A stretch of DNA of 52,049 bases, from positions 1 to 52,049 of the forward strand of contig NZ_JADLQO010000030.1 in NCBI RefSeq assembly GCF_015477775.1. Direction: 5' to 3'. The translations under genes were made by a program, and so were the position numbers. The stretch is from Nocardia abscessus (lineage in GTDB: Bacteria; Actinomycetota; Actinomycetes; Mycobacteriales; Mycobacteriaceae). The notes under the pieces were generated by a model. It was not told the DNA's origin and did not search any database. It was given only the letters and a program-made list of their open reading frames with translations. Positions 24,043 through 32,850 of the stretch are shown one piece after another; the stretch's first letter is position 1, and every line of letters begins with the position of its first letter.

Positions 24043-24357
24043 AGCGATTTCGTCCTCCCAGGCGGGCTCACGGCGTGTGCGGCGAGCGCGGGTACGAGGC
24101 TACGCGCGCAGGCACCCCCACCGTGGCCGGCAACCGACCAGCCGCATTCGTGTCGCGCGAGCAGTGACTCGCCGACGCCATGATGGGTGAGTTCGCTGGG
24201 TCGCTCTCTGGGATCTTCGTTCGAAATACGGTTCCCGCGCCGAATAATTCGCATCAATTAGTAGCGGCGCTAGAAACGATTTTCGCCACTAATGGATGCC
24301 GGTTTTTGTCGGTGGGCCCTGCGATTCTTAGCAAGGACGGCGAGGAGGTGATGGCTG
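24043..24357. promoter_or_regulatory. AT-richer divergent intergenic region upstream of antitoxin and recombinase
   Basis: A 315-bp divergent gap with a visibly AT-richer core (about 24220-24330) in otherwise GC-rich DNA. It must carry promoters for the zeta module (minus) and the recombinase (plus, GGAGG before the GTG at 24358). It contains the inverted repeat listed at 24257-24293. No clear -35/-10 pair assigned. Confidence 0.4.
24257..24293. repeat. Imperfect inverted repeat (possible operator or recombination core)
   Basis: ATTAGTAGCG (24257-24266) and CGCCACTAAT (24284-24293) are inverted with one mismatch across a 17-nt spacer. Arms of this size with a short spacer fit a tyrosine-recombinase core or a repressor operator, 65 bp upstream of the recombinase start. 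Only this copy was noticed. Confidence 0.4.
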
Positions 24358-25356
24358 GTGACTGGTGGGGTCGCTGCGGCTGATTTTCGTGACGGTGGTG
24401 TGTTCGGTGAGCAGCCGGGCAGTGATGGTGGTTGGGCGGAGGAGAAGGAGTTGTTTCGTCGCTGGCTTGCGGCGAGTATGTTGGCGTCGGCGTCGCAGAC
24501 AACATACCTGGAGCGGGCGGGGGCGTTTCTGGGGTGGCTGAAGGCGGCTGGCGCGGAGTATATCGATGCGCTGAGTTCGCAGACCGGCCGCGACCGCGCC
24601 GTGGCGGCGTATCTTAGTCACCTCGATGTCGAGCGGGGTTTGGCTAGCTCCACGCACAATGTGTCGCTGGCGGCGCTTGATTCCTATTACACCTGGCGGG
24701 GGTTGGGGAAACCGCAGGTGGCGGCGGTGAGCGTGGTCCGGGGTGTGCCAGCGACGTTGACTGCTTGGCAGCGCAGTCGGTGTCTGGATGAGGCGGCCAC
24801 CAGGTCACCGCGCGACTACGCGGTGTTCGTGCTGCTGTTGAAAACCGGTCTGCGACGCGAAGAGCTGGCCAACCTCGATGAAGACGACATTCACGTCGAC
24901 GCTGTTTCCGGTTGGGTGCGTGCGCCCGGCCCGGGTGACACGGATCGGGTTATTCCGTTGGATGCGGGGACGCGACGGGTTCAGCTGACGTGGGCGGCTG
25001 CCCGGCGAAAGGTATTGGGCCGCAGGAAAGGCACAGCGTTCTTCCTCGGCCATAGCGGTAGGAGGCTTTCACCACGACGGGTCGGGGAGATCGTGGCCGA
25101 GATCGGTGCGGCGGCGGGCTTGGCTTCGGCTTTGTCTCCGGGGGTGCTGCGCAACACCTTCGAGCAGGATCTTCTGCTCGAGGGTCGGGAACTGGCTGAG
25201 GTCGCCTATCTGATGGGCCGGTCCAAGCCGGATCGTGACAAAGTGCGAGCCCTGCGCGCGGCCAGTGTTCCCGCCGGCCCGCAGCGTCGTAGGCCCGCGA
25301 GTGGCCGGTCTGGGGCTGCTGTGGGCGCGGTGGAGCAGTTGCGTATGGAGTTCTGA
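24358..25356 (+). CDS. Tyrosine recombinase/integrase-like protein, catalytic set incomplete
   Basis: A 332-residue XerC/D-like protein: SAM-like core-binding N-domain (KELFRRWLAASMLASASQTT) and a catalytic domain with Arg I in LKTGLRREELANLDEDDI. The second box, normally HxLRHTFAT, reads SPGVLRNTFEQDLL. The box normally LLGH reads YLMGRSKPDRDK, and no tyrosine occupies the nucleophile position. GTG start after GAGGAGG. Either a degenerate recombinase or a DNA-binding paralogue. It follows an AT-rich region with an inverted repeat, and nothing downstream suggests its own element. Confidence 0.75.
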   Translation: MTGGVAAADFRDGGVFGEQPGSDGGWAEEKELFRRWLAASMLASASQTTYLERAGAFLGWLKAAGAEYIDALSSQTGRDRAVAAYLSHLDVERGLASSTHNVSLAALDSYYTWRGLGKPQVAAVSVVRGVPATLTAWQRSRCLDEAATRSPRDYAVFVLLLKTGLRREELANLDEDDIHVDAVSGWVRAPGPGDTDRVIPLDAGTRRVQLTWAAARRKVLGRRKGTAFFLGHSGRRLSPRRVGEIVAEIGAAAGLASALSPGVLRNTFEQDLLLEGRELAEVAYLMGRSKPDRDKVRALRAASVPAGPQRRRPASGRSGAAVGAVEQLRMEF

Positions 25357-25636
25357 CAGGCTCGGCTACCTCGGAAACTGATGATCGCGGCTATCCTTCG
25401 GCACCGCGTTCTGTCGCTGACGCGTGAACGATGAGATCGTTGATCGGCGGGCTTTGGCGGCGGCTCGGTCACACCGGATGGCGCATCGGGTGAATGTTGA
25501 CGGTGCGACGTGCTGGAGGCTGACCGGTGCCGTGTTGCTTGCGGCGGTCCACAGCCCGGCGACGGCGCCAGCGCAGCACGACACGGAGGTCCCGGAATCA
25601 CGGCGAACCCGCGGCAACGGGCTGCTGATGAGTTTT

Positions 25637-26128
25637 TCAGGGGATCGAATCCAACACGACGTCGTGCGGCCACTGCTGCTGCAACACTCGAGCCAGCAAC
25701 CCATCCGTGGATGCTACGCACACCGGGAGTTGGGTGGGGTCTTTCACGATCGCCTCGACCGGTGATGTCAGCATTCCCCACGGCGGGATCTCGTTCGCCA
25801 GGTAGCCTTCGATGCGCAGCTCACGATAGCCCGGGCCCCACCAGTTTTCGCAGATCGATGGGAATGCGGCGGGATGAACCAGCAGCCAGACTCCGAAGGT
25901 GAGGCGGTAACCGCCAGTCAGCTCGACCGGCAGTGTCGCGCGTGCGAACGTTCCGATCTGCTGCACCTGAAGCAACTCCGAATCCCCGTAATCCGAGCCG
26001 CTCATCCACACAGCCGGGGCGGGCACCGGCTGTGATGCGTGCAACACCGGCTCCGGCAGCCTGAATTTTCGGTGGCGGTCGTGCTCGTCGAGCACACGTC
26101 CGCAGTCGGGGCATCTGTCAGAAGGCAC
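25637..26128 (-). CDS. DUF2199-like protein
   Basis: A 163-residue protein, GTG start. It begins with a zinc-knuckle-like CPDCGRVLDEHDRH and then follows the DUF2199 pattern: ATLPVELTGGYRLTFGVWLL, a W..PGYRELRIEGYLANEIPP block and a final PTQLPVCVASTDGLLARV block. Function of the family is unknown; members are usually cytoplasmic stand-alone proteins. A region of about 280 bp without a gene separates it from the recombinase. The assignment is from remembered family features. Confidence 0.6.
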   Translation of the reverse strand: MPSDRCPDCGRVLDEHDRHRKFRLPEPVLHASQPVPAPAVWMSGSDYGDSELLQVQQIGTFARATLPVELTGGYRLTFGVWLLVHPAAFPSICENWWGPGYRELRIEGYLANEIPPWGMLTSPVEAIVKDPTQLPVCVASTDGLLARVLQQQWPHDVVLDSIP

Positions 26129-26327
26129 GCCACCAGTATCAGTGACTCGGGGGCCTAGCTGTCGCGGCCCGACGGTTGGTGATGGAGCGAGTCACCGGTG
26201 CTTCACTGCTGCTGGCGCGCCGGGCTGACCGCGTCGAGGGGTGTCGATAGGGCTGAGTGGTGGAATCGGAGAGTGAGGGGGTCCGGCATTTCGGTGATCG
26301 TGCCCGGCTCGCTACTGGCTTGTGGAT

Positions 26328-26510
26328 TCAGTGGGTGAGGTCGCTGCGGCGGCGCAGGATTTTGGTGATCAGGCGGCGTGCGAGGCGGTTTGGGCGATTG
26401 ATCTGTTCGCGGCCGTGGGCAGCTGCTTGGGCGCCGCTGTCGAACAGCGGTGTCGGTGACTGGTAGGTGATAGCGGCGCGGTAGGTGCCGGGACTGATCT
26501 CGCCGGGCAT
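26328..26510 (-). CDS. Small basic hypothetical protein
   Basis: A 60-residue ORF (MPGEISPGTYRAAITYQSPT ... ARRLITKILRRRSDLTH). The C-terminal third is strongly basic and could bind nucleic acid. It starts 14 bp after the stop of the 238-residue gene, so it is probably the last or near-last gene of that operon. An upstream in-frame extension is Pro/Thr-rich and non-coding in character. No family recognised. Confidence 0.45.
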   Translation of the reverse strand: MPGEISPGTYRAAITYQSPTPLFDSGAQAAAHGREQINRPNRLARRLITKILRRRSDLTH

Positions 26511-26523
26511 CGCGCGTTCAGTT

Positions 26524-27240
26524 CTAGGACGCGGCCGTGTGCTTACAGGTTTCGGGTTCGGTGTAGGTGTTGTACCAGGTGAAGAATGCTTCGGCCTGCG
26601 GTTGGTCAAGGGACACGGTGAGCGCTGGATCGTCCTCGTCGAATTCGGCGGTAACGCCAGCGGGCAACTCGTCGCCGCGGCCGGTTTCGGTGAGCCACGT
26701 CGTGATCAGGCTGCACACCGGGCCGGTGGCCTGCCAGGTGGCGCACAGGTTGGTGACGACACTGAGTGTGTCGAGGTCGAGGTAGACCTCGGTACGAAGG
26801 CCTGTGATCGTCGAGTCCAGGCGCTGGGTGAGGTGGTCGATCCTGCCGACGGTCCGGCGGAAGGCGACGAATACCTCTGCACCAGTGGTGAGCCGGTCGC
26901 GGTGACGGGTCACCAGCTCACTGGCACATGCGCGCAGGGCGATATCGGCGATGTCGGCCAGGCGGTGCACGGTGATTTCTTCTTCATCGCGGTTGCTGTC
27001 GCGGGGGTGCACGGTTGCTCGACGGTCGATGCCGTCGGCATCGACCAACGTCACGGTGCAGGCGTCCGTCACCGGGGTAATGCGGATACTCCATCCGGCG
27101 GGCAGGCCGGTGGTGTGCTCGGCGGTGATCACAGCGGACTCCTCAAGGCGGTCATGGCGGTACCGCAGCGTCGAATCACGACGAGAATAGCGGCCGCAGG
27201 TCTCTCGGGTCAGGGTGTACTCGGCAGGAAGGGGGTACAC
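26524..27240 (-). CDS. Hypothetical protein, 238 residues
   Basis: Soluble protein, GTG start. Contains GWSIRITPVTDACTVTLVDA, RLADIADIALRACASELVTR and a C-terminal acidic segment EFDEDDPALTVSLDQPQ. No signal peptide, membrane span or catalytic motif recognised. Lies in a minus-strand run of uncharacterised genes (29244 to 26328) with short gaps and overlaps, probably one or two operons. Confidence 0.6.
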   Translation of the reverse strand: MYPLPAEYTLTRETCGRYSRRDSTLRYRHDRLEESAVITAEHTTGLPAGWSIRITPVTDACTVTLVDADGIDRRATVHPRDSNRDEEEITVHRLADIADIALRACASELVTRHRDRLTTGAEVFVAFRRTVGRIDHLTQRLDSTITGLRTEVYLDLDTLSVVTNLCATWQATGPVCSLITTWLTETGRGDELPAGVTAEFDEDDPALTVSLDQPQAEAFFTWYNTYTEPETCKHTAAS

Positions 27241-27297
27241 ACAAGTCCGTTTCGGTTGATTCGTGGACAGGGATTTCGTGCCCTCGGGTGCGTGAGG

Positions 27298-27639
27298 TCA
27301 CGCCAGACGCCGTGGCTGTGCATGTTCTGCACGAAATCCGGCGAGGAGTCGTTGCGTGATCTCCTCGACGATCCGCTGTGCGGCCTTCGTCTTGCTCACC
27401 CGGATCGCGTCGCTGTGGCCGTGCGAAAGCCCCGCTCTGCGGTAGTTTTCGACCGAGACGAGCAACTTCCCCGCGTCGGCACGGCGGTGGCTGTGGTCGC
27501 CGTCGTTGATGTGTACGCGCTCATGGTCGACGCCGAACAGGGTCGCTGATCCGTCGCTGCTGATGCTCAGGTTCCAGGCACCGTCGAGACGGATGGCGAT
27601 ATCGGTGACTAGTGTGACGAATTCGGAGTTGGTCAGCAT
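27298..27639 (-). CDS. Hypothetical protein, 113 residues
   Basis: Soluble mixed alpha/beta protein (MLTNSEFVTLVTDIAIRLDG, SLSISSDGSATLFGVD-like central strand region, RIVEEITQRLLAGF C-terminal helix). ATG start. Gaps of about 57 and 30 bp to its neighbours suggest co-transcription. No family recognised. Confidence 0.55.
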   Translation of the reverse strand: MLTNSEFVTLVTDIAIRLDGAWNLSISSDGSATLFGVDHERVHINDGDHSHRRADAGKLLVSVENYRRAGLSHGHSDAIRVSKTKAAQRIVEEITQRLLAGFRAEHAQPRRLA

Positions 27640-27669
27640 TGGGTTGGCATTCCTGGTAGCGGGAGAGGG

Positions 27670-27936
27670 TTATCGGCGGTGGGCGGCGACCTCCGCGCGG
27701 CATTGTTGGTCGGCTCGCATGGGGTGAATGTGGCGGCGGGCGTGCGGCGCCTGGGATGGGGTGTCCGCAATGCTTGTGAGGAGGTGCGCGAGGGTGCCCC
27801 GGGTTGTTGGGTGCCATGCGGAGTGCGGGGTCAGGCGGCGGTCGGTACGGTGAGCTTGCGATTCGGTCGCACTGAGGGTTTGAACCCTGGTTCTGCGTCG
27901 TACGGGTTGATGGCCGGGTCCGGTGTGCTCGGTCAT
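27670..27936 (-). CDS. Small hypothetical protein, 88 residues
   Basis: Arg/His/Thr-rich ORF whose ATG overlaps the stop of the 343-residue gene (ATGA), arguing for coupled translation. Contains SAWHPTTRGTLAHLLTSIAD. Composition is low in hydrophobics and partly disordered. No domain recognised. Confidence 0.45.
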   Translation of the reverse strand: MTEHTGPGHQPVRRRTRVQTLSATESQAHRTDRRLTPHSAWHPTTRGTLAHLLTSIADTPSQAPHARRHIHPMRADQQCRAEVAAHRR

Positions 27937-28964
27937 GAGCGCGCCGGCGGGATCTGCTCGATCGGGTAGGCGCGGTGGAGCTCGCGCAGCCGTACGCGCG
28001 CGGCCGGAGAGGCTTCGGCGAGGTCGCGGTCGCGGCCAGCGCGCTGCTGGTCGGCGTCGTCGCTGCTGCCGCGGCCGGGGTCGATGTGGTATTCCACGAC
28101 TCGGTCCTGGTGGCGGCCGTCGATGTACAAGTCGACGTCGGTGCCGGCGTCGGGATCACGGAACACCACCAGTTCGATGCGCTGCTCCGGATCATCGGGG
28201 GTCGGTGGTGTGGTGTCGGCTGCGAGGACCAGGCGCACTGCGCGTAGGTCGTCGTTGAGGCGGTCGAGGAGGTCGGTGAGGAACGCTGCGACGGCTTCGG
28301 CCTGGGTGTCGGTGTCGGCCGCGTAGTGCAGGCCGTGTTCGTATTCGACGGTGGCCAGGCGCACACCCCACGGGGCGTCGTCGGTCCCGGTCTGCGCCCA
28401 CACCTGAACACCGACCGGGTCGGTCAGGTCGTCGTAGCGCAGTGTGACCGGCAGACCGCTGGGTAGGTTGGCTGAGAAGACGCCGTCGTGCGCCACGAGG
28501 CCGTCGATGATGAGCCGAGTATTTCTGCGCCAGCGTAGATTCCAGCCACGGGCAGTTGTCGGCACCGTTCGTAGCCAGGCGGCGTTGCGCAGGCAGTCGG
28601 CCAGCACAGCGTGGTTGATACTGATCAGGACGGGCGCGGGCGGCCCGAGCGGTGAATGTGGTAGCGCCGAGCGTGGTAGCGGCACCGCTGGTGTCGGTGC
28701 GTGCTGGTATGTCGGGGCGGAGTTCTCTGGTGCGGTGTTGTCGGTGGGGCCGCTGCCGCGGTAGACCTTTGCGCTCGTCACGCCGTTGGTCCGGGCAAAC
28801 CCGTGATGCCGCAGCGTCTCGGCGTGGTCGATGAGTTCGGTGAGGTCTTCGGGTCGAAGATTCATGGCGGCGGCCAGCACCATGACAAGGTCGTCGGTGA
28901 ACGTCACCGCGGCGTGCAGGTTCGCGATGAGTCGCGCGAACTGCCCGGGGTCATGCGTCGACAT
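27933..28964 (-). CDS. Hypothetical protein, 343 residues
   Basis: N-terminal helical region (MSTHDPGQFARLIANLHAAV, DLTELIDHAETLRHHGFART), a Pro-rich linker (about 85-110), then a mixed domain with NHAVLADCLRNAAWLRT and VLISINH. The acidic C-terminal part includes IELVVFRDPDAGTDVDLYID. Cytoplasmic by absence of signal or membrane segments. Overlaps genes on both sides, so it is the core of an operon. No family recognised. Confidence 0.6.
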   Translation of the reverse strand: MSTHDPGQFARLIANLHAAVTFTDDLVMVLAAAMNLRPEDLTELIDHAETLRHHGFARTNGVTSAKVYRGSGPTDNTAPENSAPTYQHAPTPAVPLPRSALPHSPLGPPAPVLISINHAVLADCLRNAAWLRTVPTTARGWNLRWRRNTRLIIDGLVAHDGVFSANLPSGLPVTLRYDDLTDPVGVQVWAQTGTDDAPWGVRLATVEYEHGLHYAADTDTQAEAVAAFLTDLLDRLNDDLRAVRLVLAADTTPPTPDDPEQRIELVVFRDPDAGTDVDLYIDGRHQDRVVEYHIDPGRGSSDDADQQRAGRDRDLAEASPAARVRLRELHRAYPIEQIPPARS

Positions 28965-29244
28965 CGGGGGCTCCTTGGAGGAACGGTTCGGGGGCTTGCT
29001 GGGGATCGCTCGCCGCGCGTACGCGGGCGGCCTGAATGCGTCGGAATGGTCGGCGTGCGGTGGGCAGCAGCCGGATGATCTGGATGTCGGTCAGCGGCGC
29101 GAACACGGCACTGCCGAGGTCGATGTAGCCGGGGTCGGCGTCGGGGTTTCGGGCGGATCGCCTACTCGCTCGTCCGTGCGCGCCGCGGCGCAGGGGCCGT
29201 CGCGCCCGCGTCGAAGCTGCTCCTACGCGGGCGGGTTGCTGCAT
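28951..29244 (-). CDS. Small basic hypothetical protein, first gene of the minus-strand operon
   Basis: A 97-residue ORF from the ATG at 29244 (MQQPARVGAASTRARRPLRR), overlapping the next gene by 14 bp. Central DPGYIDLGSAVFAPLTDIQI block looks structured; the flanks are Arg/Ala-rich. Ribosome-binding site weak. A 216-bp divergent gap to the gene at 29461 should contain promoters. Confidence 0.45.
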   Translation of the reverse strand: MQQPARVGAASTRARRPLRRGAHGRASRRSARNPDADPGYIDLGSAVFAPLTDIQIIRLLPTARRPFRRIQAARVRAASDPQQAPEPFLQGAPDVDA

Positions 29245-29460
29245 GATTCGTCGGATTCGCCTCTGGCGAGCAGGGTTCGAATTCTCGAGCGTGGTGGGCT
29301 CGACGGCAGCAAGGTCCGGGGCGGTGATCGCCTCCGACTCGAATGAGCGCTGCCAGCACCTCCGAACGGTCCGATCGAGAAGTGGCGAAACCTTGCTGCC
29401 CACAATCGCTTCCGCATACCGTGGATTGATTCAGTCGACATCTCGAATCTGGGGGCCCGG

Positions 29461-29841
29461 ATGCACAGCCTCGAACAGCGGTACATCGACCTTATCGACA
29501 CCGCCAAGCGTCTAGGGCACGATCCCGAGCCCAAGCAGATCCGCACACTTCGCGAGGAGCTCGACCAGCTCGACTACGAGTTGCGGATCTCCGTACCTGC
29601 TGGTCACCGGTACTACACGCTCAACATGGCAAGCCGCGAAGCCGATACCCGTCTGACCGCGGCCGATACGCGTGCGCAGACGGCGCGCAATGTGGCCGCT
29701 GCCGAACGCGCCCGTGAGCTTCATGACGCCCAGCACCCCACCGTGCTGTCCCCTCAACGCAGCGCCCTCAGCGACTACACCGGTGGCAACGCCATCGCCC
29801 GCACGCTGCGAGACCGCGAAGACCGTGGCCGGGAGCGGTAG
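29461..29841 (+). CDS. Hypothetical coiled-coil protein, 126 residues
   Basis: Acidic, charged helical protein (HSLEQRYIDLIDTAKRLGHD, IRTLREELDQLDYELRISV), probably a coiled coil in the first 45 residues. The alanine-rich stretch ADTRAQTARNVAAAERAREL follows. ATG start. First gene of a short plus-strand pair. No family recognised. Confidence 0.55.
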   Translation: MHSLEQRYIDLIDTAKRLGHDPEPKQIRTLREELDQLDYELRISVPAGHRYYTLNMASREADTRLTAADTRAQTARNVAAAERARELHDAQHPTVLSPQRSALSDYTGGNAIARTLRDREDRGRER

Positions 29842-29936
29842 GAGCCAACACGCTCCGACAGCCGCGGACTATCCCCGAACGCACTGGCGTCCCGGCACCA
29901 CAGAGACCAAACCGACCGTTCTACCCGCGAAATGGG

Positions 29937-30131
29937 GTGGGCTCCGGGCCGAAACCGGTCGGTGAGGCCGAACGAGAAATCTGCGAGCAGGCCGAGCATG
30001 CGGCACAAACCCGCGCCGGCGCGGGCACCGAACCCAGCGCCGTCGACTATCTGGCCGCCTACGGCCGTGTCCGGGCACTGCTCGAGACCGCCGAGCAGCA
30101 GCTGCGCGAGCAACTCGGTGGCGGCCAGTGA
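29937..30131 (+). CDS. Small acidic helical protein
   Basis: A 64-residue ORF, GTG start (GSGPKPVGEAEREICEQAEH ... RALLETAEQQLREQLGGGQ). Composition is clearly coding-like. The frame is open upstream to the end of the previous gene, so an earlier start is possible. It overlaps in part a second short frame (GTG near 29823 to 29965) that cannot be excluded. Function unknown. Confidence 0.45.
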   Translation: MGSGPKPVGEAEREICEQAEHAAQTRAGAGTEPSAVDYLAAYGRVRALLETAEQQLREQLGGGQ

Positions 30132-30227
30132 CCGAGTGTCGTTACCCACTGCCGACATCCGAGCAGGTCGAAGCAGCCCAACAGTGCACTGGGCGCGCTG
30201 CCGGGGAATCCCGACCATGTGGTGCCT

Positions 30228-30827
30228 TCAGCGGAATCCGGCGATGCGCCACAGGCGCTGCTGGTAATCCCGCGGCGCCATGAGTTGGCGGGCGGGCAGC
30301 GCGTCGGGCCATTTCGTGTAGGGCACAAAGCAGCCACCGCACCGGCCGCAATACCAGCTGTTATGCCAGACCTCCAGCGCGGTCGGTGTGCTGCGCGCGA
30401 TTCGCCGGTTGGCCCGTGCCCGTACAGCAGCGATCAGAAAACCCAAGACCGCCGGGGAACCGAATACAGCCAGGCAGATTCCTGTCTTCACAACCACGTC
30501 ACCGCCTTGGCGGGCCTCCTCCGCCAACACCAGCCCGAACAGCGGGAACGTCAGCATAAACGCGACCACACCGACCAACGCCAGAGCGATCGGCCCAGCG
30601 GTGGACCGCTGCGCCGGCGCGGGGGCGGTCTGCGCCGCCAAGGCGGTGGTATGCACCGCAACAGTCGATGTCGTGCCCGTGACCGGCAGCAACCCACCAG
30701 AAGAGGTGACACCGAAACCAGTGTGGGTGCTGTGGGTTTCGATCGTGCCGGTGCCTTGCTGGTGAACAGCCCGCAAGCTGACAACGGCATGTGTGCTCTG
30801 GCAGGCCGGGCAGATGTCGGGCCGCAT
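30228..30827 (-). CDS. Membrane protein with N- and C-terminal zinc-ribbon-like cysteines
   Basis: A 199-residue protein. The ATG at 30827 has GGGGAG at 5-nt spacing. Begins MRPDICPACQSTHAVV (CxxC), has two membrane segments around IALALVGVVAFMLTFPLFGL and GICLAVFGSPAVLGFLIAAV, and ends with WHNSWYCGRCGGCFVPYT (CxxCxxC). The two cysteine sets could pair as one zinc ribbon on the cytoplasmic face (inference). Function unknown. Confidence 0.6.
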   Translation of the reverse strand: MRPDICPACQSTHAVVSLRAVHQQGTGTIETHSTHTGFGVTSSGGLLPVTGTTSTVAVHTTALAAQTAPAPAQRSTAGPIALALVGVVAFMLTFPLFGLVLAEEARQGGDVVVKTGICLAVFGSPAVLGFLIAAVRARANRRIARSTPTALEVWHNSWYCGRCGGCFVPYTKWPDALPARQLMAPRDYQQRLWRIAGFR

Positions 30828-31086
30828 TCGTACTCCCCGGGGTTTGGTTGATCCGGGAAACAAGACTACGCCCGAGGCAAGCCGCCTTCGAGTCGATTTC
30901 CTCCCCGCAACTCAGCACCACATCAGCGCTGCTCGATGCAACGAGACGGTCAGCCGTCCGCAGGTGAAGACCTGTTGCGGCGGCCGCCAGCGCGAACGAT
31001 TGCGCTCGGACACGCCGACCGACACCGACGACAAATCCGCCCAGCTCAATGACGGGGGAGAGCCGGAAAAGGTGTCCGCGGCTCGC

Positions 31087-32319
31087 TCACCGCGGGGAAG
31101 GTGGTCCAGCGATGTGGGGGATGGGTTCGGTGATAGTCCATTCGATCAACGGCACACCGCTTGCTCGATACTCGGTCAGTTTGATGGCCTTGCGGGCTTC
31201 GTAGTCCGCCCTCCCAGGCAAGCCCCAAACCTCGACCACCGTGGCTGGTAGTGAATCGGTCAGGACGAAGTCCGGGAACACCACCGACTCCTCGGCGTCG
31301 TAGCGCAACGGCTTGACCAAGGACCGCCCGGCGGCGACGAGCGCGGCGGCCATGGTCACCTCGTGAGAGGAATCCGCAGGCAGATACTGGCGTGAAGTCA
31401 GCAAAACCGCCACATCCACGACAGTCGCGTGCCCGCCACGCGAGCGTTCGACGACCGCCAGCACGATCCGGCGATGAACGATGCGCTGCACCGCTTTCGA
31501 GAACGCAGAGCGATACGACCGTCGCGCTCGCTCGTCCAAGCGATGACCGACATAAAGCGGGCGGCGGTTGTGCGCCAGCTTGTATCGGATGCTGCCCGGG
31601 TTCGCCGGGGTGCCCCGGCCGGTCGGCGTGGTGTCGACCAGTTCCCCCAGCACCAACCCGCGCCGCCCTCCGGTCAATCCAGCCAGGAACCGGTCGAAGG
31701 CTTCAGCGTTGGCCTCCGCCGAATCCGGGGTGAAGGGCGCGACCATATACAAAGCGCGGCCCAACTCGATCCGATTGATGGTGGCATCGCGAACCTCATC
31801 ACGCAGGGCCGCGTAGCAGTCGGCCCAGCCGCGGCGGCGCAGACCTGGATGCCACGCATTCAGGCGAGCGGACTCCCACAGCCAGCACAACAATCCGAAC
31901 AAACTGACACTCCGCCGGACGTGTCCGGACTCGCCAGGAGAGACGCAGCCGCCGGTCGACGCAGCTGGGGAGCCGGTTACGAGCGGGATCTCCAGCCGGA
32001 TCGATACACCCTGCACCGTTTCCCGGATCGCGCTCTCGCCGTAGACCACTCGCCCGGACAGCTCTTTGTCCATCTCATGGAAAGGGCAACTCGGGGCGTG
32101 GCGTTGCCCTTCGCCTGGCCACCGGGCGAGGTGATGACGCCCCGCACGTGAACAGCGGATCACCAGCCGCAAACCCGAAGGACTACATAAACACACCGCA
32201 TGCCCATCTTCCGCCCGAGCCCGCAGGAAAAACGCGCTGTATCGACCGGGGTCCTCACGCAGATCGGCCAGGACGAACCCTCGACCCGCCAAACGTACGT
32301 CCTCGCGGTAATCCGCCAT
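31087..32319 (-). CDS. DUF1173-family protein
   Basis: A 410-residue protein resembling DUF1173: N-terminal cysteine block AVCLCSPSGLRLVIRC ... CPFHE (about 41-80, likely metal-binding), a helical middle (LFGLLCWLWESARLNAWHP), and a C-terminal domain with PDFVLTDSLPATVVEVWGLP, then YEARKAIKLTEYRASG. The D...E-V-W pattern followed by a Lys-containing helix resembles a PD-(D/E)XK nuclease-like fold (inference). DUF1173 genes occur on plasmids and integrative elements. Function unestablished. Confidence 0.65.
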   Translation of the reverse strand: MADYREDVRLAGRGFVLADLREDPGRYSAFFLRARAEDGHAVCLCSPSGLRLVIRCSRAGRHHLARWPGEGQRHAPSCPFHEMDKELSGRVVYGESAIRETVQGVSIRLEIPLVTGSPAASTGGCVSPGESGHVRRSVSLFGLLCWLWESARLNAWHPGLRRRGWADCYAALRDEVRDATINRIELGRALYMVAPFTPDSAEANAEAFDRFLAGLTGGRRGLVLGELVDTTPTGRGTPANPGSIRYKLAHNRRPLYVGHRLDERARRSYRSAFSKAVQRIVHRRIVLAVVERSRGGHATVVDVAVLLTSRQYLPADSSHEVTMAAALVAAGRSLVKPLRYDAEESVVFPDFVLTDSLPATVVEVWGLPGRADYEARKAIKLTEYRASGVPLIEWTITEPIPHIAGPPSPR

Positions 32320-32454
32320 TCGCGCTCCGAGGGTGCTGCACAGTGACTGCCGAACCCTCCACCGTAGCGCGCACAGGGTGTCGGAAGGTCCTCGTCAGAA
32401 CCAACCCTGCCGCCGGAGTCGTTGCCTGCGTCGAGCCTCACCCGTCAGGCTGGA

Positions 32455-32850
32455 TCAGGGCAGCGGCTCGAGATCGAGCGGGAAGGGCAGGCTGCTATAG
32501 GCCCAGGGGTCAGCGGTCACGATGGGGTAGAACCCCGTCTCACGGGATTTATAGGCCGCGTGGGCAATGTGCTGATCGACCGACGTAGTAGCGCTGAGCA
32601 TAATCGCGCCGATGTCATCGATGATGGCTTCGGTCAGCGCGACGATGGTGATTCCGCGGTGGTTGAGCTCTCTTGCTGTGATGCGACCGGTGCTGGCCGC
32701 TTGCAGAAGCGCGGTGGTGGGAATGACGATGCGGCGATCCTGAGCAAGGTTCGTCCGGATCAGGGTTTGAAGGAAAATATTGGAGCGCGCTTGAGCGATG
32801 GCGGTCGCGTCGATAATGAATCCGGCCGCCGCGGTGCTGGCATGGGTCAC
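32455..32850 (-). CDS. PIN-domain toxin (VapC-like)
   Basis: A 131-residue protein with PIN-like acidic positions: AGFIIDATAIAQA near the N-terminus, LTEAIIDDIGAI in the middle, SVDQHIAHAAYKSRE and a late TADPWAYSSLP. PIN toxins are metal-dependent RNases. Its start overlaps the upstream small gene by 4 bp (ATGA), the usual toxin-antitoxin arrangement. The acidic quartet is less canonical than in VapC, so target and activity are open. Confidence 0.6.
   Translation of the reverse strand: MTHASTAAAGFIIDATAIAQARSNIFLQTLIRTNLAQDRRIVIPTTALLQAASTGRITARELNHRGITIVALTEAIIDDIGAIMLSATTSVDQHIAHAAYKSRETGFYPIVTADPWAYSSLPFPLDLEPLP

Noticed and set aside
26485..27549. 354-codon plus-strand frame opposite two minus-strand genes
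   Set aside because: Gly/Val/Arg-biased shadow; the minus-strand genes have better composition, plausible starts and operon spacing.
29823..29965. Short frame VAGSGRSQHAPTAADYPRTH between two plus-strand genes
   Set aside because: Could be real, but it overlaps both neighbours and has no ribosome-binding site; the GTG gene at 29937 is better supported by composition.
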